This document shows, one piece after another, positions 35,740 to 44,951 of a stretch of DNA of 64,000 nucleotides. Under the pieces are notes generated by a model. It did no database searches. It was not told the origin of the DNA and was given only the letters and a program-made list of their open reading frames with translations. This stretch comes from Leptotrichia sp. oral taxon 218 (GTDB lineage: Bacteria; Fusobacteriota; Fusobacteriia; Fusobacteriales; Leptotrichiaceae): the NCBI RefSeq assembly GCF_018128225.1, contig NZ_CP072377.1, forward strand, positions 1,674,001-1,738,000, read 5' to 3'. A program made the position numbers and the translations under genes. Position 1 is the stretch's first letter; every line of letters starts with the position of its first letter.

Positions 35740-36210
35740 CTATTTTTTTGCAACAAGCCTTTTATTCATAACAGAAAGCCGCTCTGTAAACAAAATTCCG
35801 TCCAAATGATCCAGTTCATGCTGAAATGCTCTAGCCCACATTTCATCAAGCTCTTCTTGAACTTCAGTTCCATTTTCATCAAAATATTTAACTTTAATTT
35901 TCTTAGGTCTTACAACCTTTTTATAAATTCCAGGAATACTCAAGCATCCTTCTTCAAAATCCACCTTTTCTTCACTAAATTCTAATATTTCTGGATTAAC
36001 GACCTTTTTCACAACTCCTTCGTACTCGAGCACAAAAAATCTTTCAGGAATATCAACTTGATTTGCAGCAAGTCCCACTCCATTAGCTTTTCTCATCAAA
36101 TTAACCATTTCATTCAATGTCTCTCTCAGTTCATCATCAAATTTTTCCACTTTCTCGGCAACTTTCTTTAAAGTTGGATGTCCAAATAATACTATTTTTA
36201 ATTCTTTCAT
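35740..36210 (-). CDS. def: Peptide deformylase
   Basis: Removes the N-formyl group from nascent proteins. 156 aa. The three metal-site motifs are present: GVGLAANQV, EGCLSIPG with the metal Cys, and QHELDHLDG with HExxH. The short form and sequence fit the type 1 class. It is first of the def-fmt-rex-folD group, with a possible promoter TTGTGA-N18-TAAAAT ahead of it. Confidence 0.96.
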   Translation of the reverse strand: MKELKIVLFGHPTLKKVAEKVEKFDDELRETLNEMVNLMRKANGVGLAANQVDIPERFFVLEYEGVVKKVVNPEILEFSEEKVDFEEGCLSIPGIYKKVVRPKKIKVKYFDENGTEVQEELDEMWARAFQHELDHLDGILFTERLSVMNKRLVAKK

Positions 36211-36318
36211 TATATTTAATTTTTTCTCCTTAATTTTATTTTCTTGTTTTTTTATTTTTCTTTTTTATTATTATTTTACCATATATTTTAAAAATTTCAC
36301 AATTTTTTATTTTATAAA

Positions 36319-36334
36319 AACTCTTTAAAAAGTT
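36319..36334 (-). terminator. Weak terminator-like palindrome after sufU
   Basis: AACTTTTTAAAGAGTT, a near-perfect palindrome followed on the minus strand by TTTTAT, between sufU and def. Confidence 0.35.
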
Positions 36335-36353
36335 CAAAATTTAATTATTTTTT

Positions 36354-36797
36354 TTATTTTTTATTTTCTACAATCACTTTTAGTGAATGCCAACTAAGCG
36401 TAGCACATTTTACCCGAGCTGGCATTTTAGCCACATATTCCAAAAGCACTGCATCTCCTAATTTTTTCATTTCTTCCTTTGTCAATTTTTCTTTATTTTC
36501 ATCTATGCTCATCATTTTGAAAAAAATGTCAACTTTTTCTTTTGCTTCTTCCAAAGTTTTTCCTTTTATCAAATCAATTAACATTGCCATTGAAGCAGTC
36601 GAAATAGCACACCCAGAGCCGATAAATGCCGCATCCACAATGATATTATTTTCCACTTTTAATTCCAATGTCAAGTCATCTCCACAATTTGGATTGTGAC
36701 CTCTTTCCACATAAGTTGGATTGTCCATTTCATGATTTAATTCTTTTCTACGGCTATATTCCAATATTGTCTGCTGATAAATTCTCTCCAAATCCAT
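36354..36797 (-). CDS. sufU: SufU, zinc-dependent sulfur-transfer protein of the Suf system
   Basis: 147 aa. It has the IscU-fold signature (YVERGHNPNCGDDLTLEL, FIGSGCAISTASMAMLIDLI) and the third Cys region ARVKCATLSWHSL; the ~18-residue insert between the second and third Cys (KMMSIDENKEKLTKEEM) marks SufU rather than IscU. It accepts persulfide from SufS, whose gene lies directly upstream. The ATG at 36797 has AAAGGAG upstream; an in-frame TTG at 36833 is unlikely. Last gene of the suf operon. Confidence 0.94.
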   Translation of the reverse strand: MDLERIYQQTILEYSRRKELNHEMDNPTYVERGHNPNCGDDLTLELKVENNIIVDAAFIGSGCAISTASMAMLIDLIKGKTLEEAKEKVDIFFKMMSIDENKEKLTKEEMKKLGDAVLLEYVAKMPARVKCATLSWHSLKVIVENKK

Positions 36798-36868
36798 TTT
36801 TTTATCTCCTTTTTTATTATTTTTTATTTCCAAAAATTTGTAATTTTTAATTTTTAATTTTCGATTTT

Positions 36869-38068
36869 TTACAATTTAAAAACTTCCTTTACTTTCAAAA
36901 GTCCTTCAATTAATTTTTGAATATCACTTTCATCATTGTAAATGCTAAAACTAGCACGGCAGCAAGACGCAACTCCAATATATTTCATAAGTGGCTGTGC
37001 GCAGTGATGACCTGATCTCACGGCTACATCAAAAGAATCCAAGATGAATGCAACATCGTGCGAATGAACTCCAATCACATTAAACGCAATAACTCCTGTT
37101 CTTTCCACATCTTTTGTAAAATAAGTTTCCACAAAATCAAGTTTATTTAATTCTTCTAGTGCTTTATTTGCCAAATTTTCCTCAATTTTTTCAATTTTTT
37201 CATACCCAATTTCGCAAATAAACTTAATCGCCTCTTCCAGAGTCACAGCTCCTTCCACATTTTGAGTTCCGCCTTCAAATTTATTCGGTAACTGCGCAAA
37301 AGTTGATTCCTGTTCTGTAACAAATTCAATCATATCTCCACCGTACAAAAATGGTGGCATTTTGTCCAAAATCTCTTTTTTTCCATACATCACACCAATT
37401 CCCATAGGTGCAAAAATTTTATGTCCTGAAAATACCAAAAAATCTGCATCTAATTCTTGCACATCGTGTTTAAAATGAAGCATTGACTGTGCTGCATCAA
37501 CCAAAACCAGAGCATTTTTACTGTGAGCTATCTCAATTATTTCTTTTATCGGCTGAATTACACCTGTTACATTCACAACCGCAGAAACTGCAACAATTTT
37601 AGTTCTGTCAGAAATTTTATTTTTTAAATCTTCCAAGTCAAATTGTCCATTTTCTGTAAGATAAATATATTTTAACTTAGCTTTTTTTTGTTTTGCCACA
37701 AATTGCCAAGGCACAATATTGGCATGATGATTTGAAATTCCTAAAATAATCTCATCGTTTTCGTTTATAAAATTCATTCCATAAGTATAAGCGACTAAAT
37801 TTATACTTTCAGTTGTATTTTTTGTAAAAATCACTTCTTCGGCTCTTTTTGCATTTATAAATTTTCTCACACATTCTCTTGCATCACTTAACAGCGACTG
37901 TGCTTCCACAGATAATTTATGTGACCCTCGTCCAGGGTTTCCATTATACTTTTCATAATATTCTCTAATTTTATCCAGCACAACTTTTGGCTTTTGAGAA
38001 GTTGCAGCTGTGTCTAAATAATGATTTTCTATATTTGAAAATATCGGAAATTTATTTTTATAATTCAT
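36869..38068 (-). CDS. sufS: SufS, group II cysteine desulfurase
   Basis: PLP enzyme that strips sulfur from cysteine for Fe-S cluster assembly. 399 aa. The PLP Lys lies in FSGHKIFAPMGIGVMYG, the His stacking on PLP in ISNHHANIVPW, and the active-site Cys in RSGHHCAQPLM, the form of group II enzymes. It sits between sufD and sufU. The 238 bases upstream are AT-rich and hold one hairpin (38231-38281). Confidence 0.96.
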   Translation of the reverse strand: MNYKNKFPIFSNIENHYLDTAATSQKPKVVLDKIREYYEKYNGNPGRGSHKLSVEAQSLLSDARECVRKFINAKRAEEVIFTKNTTESINLVAYTYGMNFINENDEIILGISNHHANIVPWQFVAKQKKAKLKYIYLTENGQFDLEDLKNKISDRTKIVAVSAVVNVTGVIQPIKEIIEIAHSKNALVLVDAAQSMLHFKHDVQELDADFLVFSGHKIFAPMGIGVMYGKKEILDKMPPFLYGGDMIEFVTEQESTFAQLPNKFEGGTQNVEGAVTLEEAIKFICEIGYEKIEKIEENLANKALEELNKLDFVETYFTKDVERTGVIAFNVIGVHSHDVAFILDSFDVAVRSGHHCAQPLMKYIGVASCCRASFSIYNDESDIQKLIEGLLKVKEVFKL

Positions 38069-38230
38069 TTTTATTTTTTTCTTCCTTTCTTAAAGAGTTT
38101 TATTTTATTTTAAATTAAATCATATTATTTTATTTTAAAAATTATATTATTTTATTTTAAATTTTTTTATTTTTTTATTTATTTATTTTTTTATTTATTT
38201 TTTTATTTTAAATTTTTAAAAAATATAATT

Positions 38231-38281
38231 TAACCCACTTCACTACTACTTAAAGTATAGCACTCAGTGGGTATTTTTTCA
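38231..38281. terminator. Imperfect hairpin between sufD and sufS
   Basis: Outer stem CCCACT/AGTGGG around an imperfect inner stem; T-run on the plus strand only (GGGTATTTTTTC). On the minus strand, in the suf direction, it could be an RNA-processing or attenuation site. Confidence 0.4.
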
Positions 38282-38306
38282 AATTTTATATTTCTTTATA
38301 TTTTTT

Positions 38307-39434
38307 TTATATTCTTTTTTCCAATTCTTCTAATAAATGCTCTCTTAATGTTTCATCATCGATATTATTTAATATTGGTTTAAATGACGATTCCACAATT
38401 AATTTTTTTGCTCTGCTCTCAGATAATCCACGGCTCATCAAATAAAACAGCTGTGATTCATTGACTTTTCCAATTGACGCATAATGTTCTCCAATTACAT
38501 CGTCTTCATCACAAAATAATGTCGGAATTGAGTGAACATTTATATTTTTGTCCAGCAAAATGGCAAATTCTCCTTCTCTTCCTTCCGATTTTGAAGCACC
38601 TTGCTTAAAGTACATATTTCCACGAAATACTTTAGTTGCAGTATCTTTTACAGCTCCTCTTCCGTGAATGTCTCCCAATGTTTTTCTGCCGTAAAATACT
38701 GTTGAATATTCCAAGTCAACTTTTCTATCTCCATCAGCCAAATATCCTGGAAATACATACGCCTGTGAATTATCTTCCAATAAATATGAAGTGTGGCTAA
38801 CTGCATTTACTTGCGCCCCTAGCTCAACGCTGTAATAATTTACGATTCCCTGCCCTTTCACTTCAATTTTAGAGCTTTCAAAATTTCTGCTTTTTGTATT
38901 CAATGTTTGAATTTTTATTATTTTCACATTTGAATTTGCTCCAGCAAACACTTTTATAACTCCGTTGTGATAACTTTCGGCATCGTCACTTGAATTATAG
39001 CTTATAATAATTGTAGCGCTTGCAAAATCTTCCACTTCAATCACATTGTAGTCAACCAAAAAATTATTTTCTTTATCTGTTACATAAGTCAAATAAATTG
39101 GATGTTCAATTTTTTTTCTCTCTTTTATTTTAATAAATTGTCCCTGATTATAAAAAGCAAAATTTTGTAATTTAAAAAACTCTCCAAGTCCGTATTCATA
39201 ACTACTTTTCAATCTTTCCAAATCTTCTAGAGAATCATTAATCCCTTTTATTTCCACACCTTCTTGATTTTCATTTTTTGCTGAAAAATTATCAAATTTT
39301 TTAAATTCTTGCGGTTCTTCGTATTTATATTTAACTCTTTTCCACTCAGGTTTTTTCAAGTCTTTATATTTTTCAAAAACTTTTAGCCGGTATTCGCTAT
39401 TTTCAAGATTTTCTAAACTTGTCTTTTCTAGCAT
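38307..39434 (-). CDS. sufD: SufD, Fe-S cluster scaffold subunit
   Basis: 375-aa partner of SufB in the SufBCD complex. The beta-helix core is recognisable (EVEDFASATIIISYNSSD, SHTSYLLEDNSQAYVFPGYLADGDRKVD), as is the C-terminal HYASIGKVNESQLFYLMSRGLSESRAK segment, shared with SufB. The conserved His near that segment (GEHYASIG) is the one linked to cluster assembly. It lies 117 bases after sufB and begins with GGAGAAATGGG before the ATG. Confidence 0.94.
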   Translation of the reverse strand: MLEKTSLENLENSEYRLKVFEKYKDLKKPEWKRVKYKYEEPQEFKKFDNFSAKNENQEGVEIKGINDSLEDLERLKSSYEYGLGEFFKLQNFAFYNQGQFIKIKERKKIEHPIYLTYVTDKENNFLVDYNVIEVEDFASATIIISYNSSDDAESYHNGVIKVFAGANSNVKIIKIQTLNTKSRNFESSKIEVKGQGIVNYYSVELGAQVNAVSHTSYLLEDNSQAYVFPGYLADGDRKVDLEYSTVFYGRKTLGDIHGRGAVKDTATKVFRGNMYFKQGASKSEGREGEFAILLDKNINVHSIPTLFCDEDDVIGEHYASIGKVNESQLFYLMSRGLSESRAKKLIVESSFKPILNNIDDETLREHLLEELEKRI

Positions 39435-39551
39435 CCCATTTCTCCTTTACAAATTAATATTTTAATTATATTTATTTATTTAAAAATTAAAATTTTTAAT
39501 ATCTTTTTATTTTATTTTATTTTTTGTTAATTTTAAAAAAATTTAAAAATT

Positions 39552-40964
39552 TTATCCAATTGTTCCTTCCAATTCTAATTCAATAAGTTTATTTAGCTCA
39601 ACTGCATATTCCAGTGGCAATTCTTTTGAGATTGGCTCAACAAATCCTCTTACAATCATCGCTTTTGCTTCATCTTCACTAATCCCTCTCGACATCAAAT
39701 AAAAGATTGCCTCATCACTAATTCTTCCAATTTTAGCTTCGTGCCCTATATCGACGCTGTCATTTCTTATGTCAATTATAGGTATCGTATCTGAAGACGA
39801 AATATTGTCTAACATAAGCGATTCACATTCAACTGTCGCTTTAGTTCCAGTCGCTTCTGGCATAACTTTTAAAAGACCTCTGTAAAAAGCCGCTCCCCCA
39901 TTTTTAGAAATGGATTTTGAATGTACTGTCGAAGTCGTATTTTTTCCAATGTGTACAATTTTACAACCAGTATCCAAATTTTGTCCACTTGATGCAAAAG
40001 TAACTCCTGTAAATTCACATCTTGAACGATCCCCTTTTAAAATACTCATCGGATAAAGCATTGAAACTCTTGACCCAAATGAACCTGAAACCCATTCAAT
40101 TACACCATCTTCTTCAACTAGCGCTCTTTTAGTATTTAAATTATACATATTTCTTGACCAGTTTTCTATCGTAGAATATCTAAGTCTAGCACCTTTTCTT
40201 ACAAAAAGCTCAACTGCTCCAGCGTGAAGCGCATTTTTCTGATATTTTGGCGCAGAGCATCCTTCGATAAAATGTAAGTCCGCACCTTCATCAACAATTA
40301 TTAATGTATGCTCAAACTGTCCAGCTTCTGGCGCATTTAATCTAAAATAAGATTGAAGTGGCATATTGACCTTTACACCTTTTGGCACATAAATAAACGA
40401 TCCTCCCGACCAAACTGCTCCATGTAGTGCTGAAAATTTGTGATCATTTACTGTAATTAAAGTCATAAAATATTCTTTTAGAATATCTTCATATTCTTTG
40501 ATGGCTGTTTCAATATCCGTATAAATGACACCTTGCTCAGTTAATTCCTTATGAATACTGTGATACACAACTTCTGAATCATATTGCGCTCCAACTCCTG
40601 CAAGTGACTGTTTTTCCGCTTCAGGAATTCCAAGTCTGTCAAAAGTATCTCTTATATAACTTGGCACATCGTCCCAATTTTCATTCATTGGCGCAGAATC
40701 TGGCTCCAAATAGTGAATTATGTCATTCATATCCAAGTCCGACAAATCTGGACCCCAATCAGTCATCGGCTTTGAATTATACACTTCTAGCGCTTTTAGT
40801 CTAAAATTTAACATCCATTCCGGCTCATTTTTTCTAGCAGAAATTTTTCTAATTATTTCTTCTGTCAACCCCTTTTGAACTTTATATCTGTATTTAACTT
40901 CGTCTTTTATGTCATAGACTCCCCGTTCAATATCTGCGACATATGTTTTTTTTCTTGTTTCCAT
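39552..40964 (-). CDS. sufB: SufB, Fe-S cluster scaffold subunit
   Basis: 470 aa, the usual length. It has VWSGGSFIYVPKGVKV, LIIVDEGADLHFIEGCSAP, SIENWS-like STIENWSRNMYNLN and the C-terminal HEAKIGRISDEAIFYLMSRGISEDEA. Forms the SufB2C2D2 or SufBC2D assembly machine on which new 4Fe-4S clusters are built. Immediately follows sufC (43-base gap) and precedes sufD. Confidence 0.97.
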   Translation of the reverse strand: METRKKTYVADIERGVYDIKDEVKYRYKVQKGLTEEIIRKISARKNEPEWMLNFRLKALEVYNSKPMTDWGPDLSDLDMNDIIHYLEPDSAPMNENWDDVPSYIRDTFDRLGIPEAEKQSLAGVGAQYDSEVVYHSIHKELTEQGVIYTDIETAIKEYEDILKEYFMTLITVNDHKFSALHGAVWSGGSFIYVPKGVKVNMPLQSYFRLNAPEAGQFEHTLIIVDEGADLHFIEGCSAPKYQKNALHAGAVELFVRKGARLRYSTIENWSRNMYNLNTKRALVEEDGVIEWVSGSFGSRVSMLYPMSILKGDRSRCEFTGVTFASSGQNLDTGCKIVHIGKNTTSTVHSKSISKNGGAAFYRGLLKVMPEATGTKATVECESLMLDNISSSDTIPIIDIRNDSVDIGHEAKIGRISDEAIFYLMSRGISEDEAKAMIVRGFVEPISKELPLEYAVELNKLIELELEGTIG

Positions 40965-41007
40965 AATTTCCTACACTTTCCATTTTTTAATTTTTTCTCT
41001 TAAAATT

Positions 41008-41754
41008 CTATAACCCAAATTGCTTTTTCATTTCTCCATAACCATTTTTTTCAATTTCTTCAACTATTTCCTTTCCACCAGTTCTCACAATTTTTCCATC
41101 CATCAGAATATGTACAAAATCTGGATCTAAATAGTCCAAAACTTTGTCGTAGTGTGTTATAATTAAAAGCGCTGTATCATTTGTCTTTAATTTTTGCACA
41201 CCTTCAAACACGATTTTTGTCGCATCAATGTCAAGTCCCGAATCAGTTTCATCTAAAATCGCCAATTTTGGCTCAAGCACTGCCATTTGTAAAATTTCAT
41301 TTTTCTTTTTTTCTCCTCCAGAAAATCCTACATTCAAATGTCTTTGAGCATACTCTGGATTGATGTGAAGTTTTTCCATCTTTTCTTCCAATTCATTGTG
41401 AAATTGCATCAAATATTGTTTTTCCCCAGTCACAGCCTCTTTCGCTGTTCTCAAAAAATCTTCCACTGTTAGTCCCGGAATTTCTTCAGGATATTGAAAT
41501 GACAAGAAAATTCCTTTTTTTGCTCTCTCATCAACAGTATCATCGTTAATATTTTCTCCGTCCAAAATAATATTTCCACCGATTAATTTATGTTTCGGAT
41601 TTCCCACCAGAATACTTGCAAGCGTAGATTTTCCAGCACCATTTGGTCCCATTATAACATGAACTTCCCCTTTGTTAATGTTTAAATTAAGACCTTTTAA
41701 AATCTCTTTTCCCTCAACTTCAGATCTTATATCTTTTAATTGTAATAAACTCAT
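41008..41754 (-). CDS. sufC: SufC, ATPase of the Suf complex
   Basis: 248-aa ABC-type soluble ATPase: Walker A GPNGAGKST, Q loop FQYPEEIPG, signature FSGGEKKK, Walker B LAILDETDSGLD and switch His in ITHYDKVLDY. It drives conformational change in SufB/SufD. First gene of the operon sufC-sufB-sufD-sufS-sufU, an order usual in Firmicutes and Fusobacteria. Its promoter carries an inverted repeat. Confidence 0.97.
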   Translation of the reverse strand: MSLLQLKDIRSEVEGKEILKGLNLNINKGEVHVIMGPNGAGKSTLASILVGNPKHKLIGGNIILDGENINDDTVDERAKKGIFLSFQYPEEIPGLTVEDFLRTAKEAVTGEKQYLMQFHNELEEKMEKLHINPEYAQRHLNVGFSGGEKKKNEILQMAVLEPKLAILDETDSGLDIDATKIVFEGVQKLKTNDTALLIITHYDKVLDYLDPDFVHILMDGKIVRTGGKEIVEEIEKNGYGEMKKQFGL

Positions 41755-41809
41755 TTTATTTTTACCTCCAAAATATTTTATTTATAAATGTTTTTTTCTC
41801 AAACAAAAT

Positions 41810-41848
41810 TTACAATTATATTTTATCAAAAAATTGTAATAAAATCAA
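41810..41848 (-). promoter_or_regulatory. suf operon promoter with overlapping inverted repeat
   Basis: Minus strand: TTGATT (41848-41843), 17 bases, TAAAAT (41825-41820). The inverted repeat TTACAAT...ATTGTAA (arms 41810-41816 and 41833-41839) spans the -10 and spacer, a good place for a repressor. Confidence 0.5.
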
Positions 41849-41996
41849 TTATGAAATAATTTATTTTTTTTATAAATTTACAATAATTAGAATTTTAAAA
41901 TTATTTTATTTTAAATTTTCAAAAAAATAAAGTATAATAATATACAAAAAAAACAATTTTTATAAAAAAAAAAATTAATTAATTAATAAAATAATA

Positions 41997-42095
41997 ATTA
42001 AAATAAAAATAAATAAAAATAAATAAAAATAAATAAGAAGAAGAAGAAAGAAGAAATAAAATAAAAAAATATAAATAAATTAATAAATTAATGAA
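41997..42095. repeat. A-rich simple repeats upstream of cbiA
   Basis: Three copies of a ~10-base unit AAAAATAAAT, then (AAG)n-type and AAATTAATAA-type repeats. The stretch 41850-42168 holds no gene; it carries only these tracts and an AAAGGA about 20 bases before cbiA. Confidence 0.6.
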
Positions 42096-42168
42096 TTAAT
42101 AAATAAAATTTAAAAAAAAAAGAAAAAAAGAAAAGTAAAGAAAAGAAAGGAAAAAAATAAAAATAAAA

Positions 42169-43518
42169 ATGAAAAAAGTTAAAAAAATATTGATTGCTGG
42201 AACAAACAGCGGAAGTGGAAAAACAACAGTTACAAGTATTCTTATGTCTTGCCTAGAAAATGTCGCTCCTTTTAAAGTAGGTCCTGACTATATCGACACA
42301 ACTTATCACGAGATTTTCACGGGAAATAAGTCACATAATTTGGATATTTTTATGGTTGGTGAAGAAAATATGAGAAACATTTTTGAAATTTATTCACAAA
42401 ATAAAGATATTGCGGTTATTGAAGGAGTTATGGGACTTTTTGACGGACTTTCCAATGAATTTGACAATTTTAGTACAGCACATGTTGCAAGAATTTTAGA
42501 TATTCCAGTGATTTTGGTAATTAGTGCTAAAGCGATTTCTACAAGCTGTGCCGCCATCGCTCTTGGCTTTAAAATGCTAGATCCTAGAATAAATATATGT
42601 GGCGTTATTTTAAATAATGTGAGTTCACAAAGACACTATTTGAGCTTAAAACAAGCTATAGAAAAATATGCAAATATTGAATGTCTCGGGTATGTTCCAA
42701 AAAATGAAAGTTTGGCGCTTGAAAGTCGACATTTGGGATTAAAATTGGCGTTTGAAGAAAATGAAGCTGAAATTTTGCAGCGAAAAAATTTATTTTGTGA
42801 AATTGGAGAAAAATATTTGGATTTGGAAAAAATTAAAAAAATTGCTAAAAATTTTGAGCCAGAAATGACTTTTGAGAACTGGGAAAAAATTAAAAATTTG
42901 AAAAACAAATACTTTGGCAAAAAAATTGCAATTGCAAAAGACAAAGCTTTTTCTTTTTATTATCAGGAAAATCTTGACTTATTAAAATTTTGCGGCTTTG
43001 AAATAATTGAATTTAGTCCGATTTTCGATAAAAAAATTCCAGAAAATATTGATTTTATTTACTTTGGTGGTGGTTATCCAGAACTTTTTGCAAAGGAGCT
43101 GCAAGACAATATTTCTATGAAAAAAAGCATTTTGGAACAATTTGAAAAAGGAACAAAAATTTATGCGGAATGTGGCGGATTTATGTACTTAGCTAAAAAA
43201 ATCCATCTATTAGATGGTGCAAATTATGACTTTTGCGGAATTTTTGACTTAGAAATAAAAATGCGAAAAAATCTTAATATCAAGCGTTTTGGATACATAA
43301 ATATTGAAACAGGAAATGAGATTAAATTAAAAGGACATGAATTTCACTATTCTGAAATAGGTGAAAATAAAGAAAATTTTACATTTTATAAAATTTTTAA
43401 AAATGACGATAGAAAATGGAATTGTGGATATAGAAAAAAAAGTGCTCTTGCAGGATATCCACATATTTCTTTTTTCTCAAATTTAGAATTTTTTAAATTT
43501 TTAGTTGAAGAATTGTGA
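42169..43518 (+). CDS. cbiA: Cobyrinate a,c-diamide synthase
   Basis: Glutamine-dependent amidase of cobalamin synthesis. 449 aa: an N-terminal P-loop (GTNSGSGKTTVTS, VGPDYIDTTYH, EGVMGLFDG) that activates the substrate carboxylate with ATP, and a C-terminal class I glutamine amidotransferase domain (YFGGGYPELFAKEL, catalytic Cys in YAECGGFMYL, and a terminal GHEFHYSEI). It lies alone: no other cob/cbi gene is within this window, and the flanks are AT-rich simple repeats and the rpsB promoter. Confidence 0.93.
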   Translation: MKKVKKILIAGTNSGSGKTTVTSILMSCLENVAPFKVGPDYIDTTYHEIFTGNKSHNLDIFMVGEENMRNIFEIYSQNKDIAVIEGVMGLFDGLSNEFDNFSTAHVARILDIPVILVISAKAISTSCAAIALGFKMLDPRINICGVILNNVSSQRHYLSLKQAIEKYANIECLGYVPKNESLALESRHLGLKLAFEENEAEILQRKNLFCEIGEKYLDLEKIKKIAKNFEPEMTFENWEKIKNLKNKYFGKKIAIAKDKAFSFYYQENLDLLKFCGFEIIEFSPIFDKKIPENIDFIYFGGGYPELFAKELQDNISMKKSILEQFEKGTKIYAECGGFMYLAKKIHLLDGANYDFCGIFDLEIKMRKNLNIKRFGYINIETGNEIKLKGHEFHYSEIGENKENFTFYKIFKNDDRKWNCGYRKKSALAGYPHISFFSNLEFFKFLVEEL

Positions 43519-43568
43519 TTTTAACAATTTATTTAAAAAGTATCGAATTAAAAATTTTATTTTTATAT

Positions 43569-43598
43569 TTGACAAAAAATATATATCAATGTTATAAT
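43569..43598 (+). promoter_or_regulatory. Strong promoter of the rpsB transcript
   Basis: Perfect TTGACA (43569-43574), 18 bases, perfect TATAAT (43593-43598). A palindrome TGTGA-N5-TCACA (43601-43615) covers the expected start of transcription. Confidence 0.8.
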
Positions 43599-43605
43599 AT
43601 TGTGA

Positions 43606-43712
43606 ATTAATCACACTTTGTATTATTTTGCGATAGGGTGTTGCAAATTCTGCAATCTGTTGCAAAAGAAAAGTGGGAGAAAAAACCAAAAAAATTTAGG
43701 AGGAAATTAGTA
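43606..43712 (+). promoter_or_regulatory. rpsB 5' leader, possible S2 autoregulatory RNA
   Basis: A leader of about 105 nt with TTGCA/TGCAA-type hairpins (43632-43660: GTTGCAAATTC, TGCAATCTGTTGCAAAAG) ahead of AGGAGG. rpsB leaders commonly bind S2 for feedback control; the link here is inference from position and structure. Confidence 0.35.
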
Positions 43713-44498
43713 ATGGCAGTAATTACAATGAAACAATTATTAGAAGTAGGAGCACATTTTGGACACCAAGCAAAAAGATGGAATCCAAAGATGAAACCTT
43801 ATATTTTTACAGAAAGAAACGGAATCCACATTTTGGATTTACACCAAACTTTAGAAGCAACTGAAAAAGCTTATGAATTTGTAAGACAAATTTCTGAAGA
43901 AGGTGGAAAAATCTTATTCGTAGGAACTAAAAAACAAGCTCAAGAAGCTATTAAAGAAGAAGCCCAAAGAGCTGGAGGATTTTATGTAAACCACAGATGG
44001 TTAGGTGGATTATTAACTAACTTAGAAACAATTAAAACAAGAGTAAAAAGATTAAAAGAATTAGAAGAAATGGATGCTGATGGAACTTTAGACGAAGCAT
44101 ACACTAAAAAAGAAGCTGGATTATTAAGAAAAGAAATGGCAAAACTTTCTAAAAACATCGGTGGAATTAAAGAAATGAACACACTACCAGCTGCATTATT
44201 TGTAGTTGACATCAAAAAAGAATTCTTGGCATTGGAAGAAGCTAAAAAATTAGGAATTCCTGTAATTGCATTAATCGATACAAATGTAGATCCTGATTTA
44301 GTAACTTACAAAATTCCTGCAAATGATGACGCTATAAGATCAGTAAAATTATTCTCTCAAGTTATCGCAAATGCTGCAATTGAAGCTAACGGTGGAATTG
44401 AAGCAAACGCTGATGAAACTCCATTAAACGAAGAATTTGAAACTACTGAAGAAGTTGTAGAAGAAGTAGTTGAAGAAGAAGTACCAACTGAAGAATAA
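43713..44498 (+). CDS. rpsB: 30S ribosomal protein S2
   Basis: 261 aa, located on the small subunit where it contacts S1-type factors. Clear S2 motifs: [42 protein letters not shown]-like [13 protein letters not shown], and [14 protein letters not shown]. The C-terminal ~30 residues are an acidic Glu/Val tail. The start is the ATG at 43713, preceded by AGGAGG at 8 bases; the frame open to 43638 has no such site. rpsB usually lies next to tsf; here two other genes separate them. Confidence 0.97.
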   Translation: MAVITMKQLLEVGAHFGHQAKRWNPKMKPYIFTERNGIHILDLHQTLEATEKAYEFVRQISEEGGKILFVGTKKQAQEAIKEEAQRAGGFYVNHRWLGGLLTNLETIKTRVKRLKELEEMDADGTLDEAYTKKEAGLLRKEMAKLSKNIGGIKEMNTLPAALFVVDIKKEFLALEEAKKLGIPVIALIDTNVDPDLVTYKIPANDDAIRSVKLFSQVIANAAIEANGGIEANADETPLNEEFETTEEVVEEVVEEEVPTEE

Positions 44499-44605
44499 TA
44501 TTTATAAATTAAAATTATTAAAATTATAAATTGATACACTAAAAATACAAAATTATTTAATTTTACAAAAATAAAATTAAAAATTGTATTTTAGGGGGTA
44601 ATATT

Positions 44606-44803
44606 ATGGAAAAAAAATTATACAAATCAGTAAAAGATAGAAAAATAGCAGGAGTTTGTGGTGGAATCGCGGAATATCTTAATGTTGATTCAAATGTTAT
44701 AAGAATAATCTGGGTTTTATTTGCATTCGGATTTGGAAGCGGAATACTTGCATATGTTATTTGCGCTTTAATTTTAAGTGATAATCCATCTGAATATCGA
44801 TAA
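44606..44803 (+). CDS. PspC-domain small membrane protein
   Basis: 65 aa, essentially one PspC domain: KKLYKSVKDRKIAGVCGGIAEYLNVD, then VIRIIWVLFAFGFGSG and a second hydrophobic stretch LAYVICALIL. PspC proteins sense or buffer membrane stress. A strong GGGGG ribosome binding site precedes the ATG. No terminator separates it from rpsB, so it probably rides on the ribosomal-protein transcript; a GC-poor hairpin (AGGGAAAT/ATTTCCCT) follows. Confidence 0.9.
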   Translation: MEKKLYKSVKDRKIAGVCGGIAEYLNVDSNVIRIIWVLFAFGFGSGILAYVICALILSDNPSEYR

Positions 44804-44842
44804 TTAAAACAATTGATTTTTTGCTAAATATATAAAAACAAT

Positions 44843-44870
44843 AGGGAAATAAAGTCATTTCCCTGTTCTT
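44843..44870 (+). terminator. Hairpin after the PspC gene
   Basis: Perfect 8-bp stem AGGGAAAT/ATTTCCCT with loop AAAGTC (44843-44864). Only a weak T-tract (GTTCTT) follows, so termination may be partial. Confidence 0.5.
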
Positions 44871-44951
44871 GTAAAATAGAAAATTTAAATTAATAAAGAA
44901 ATGAACTCACATTTTTATTGGTCAAAAATAAAAAAGAAATGGTGAGCGATT

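Noticed and set aside
41997-42095. CRISPR-like array upstream of cbiA
   Set aside because: The units are about 10 bases of A/T only, without spacers; they are simple-sequence repeats and no cas genes are near.
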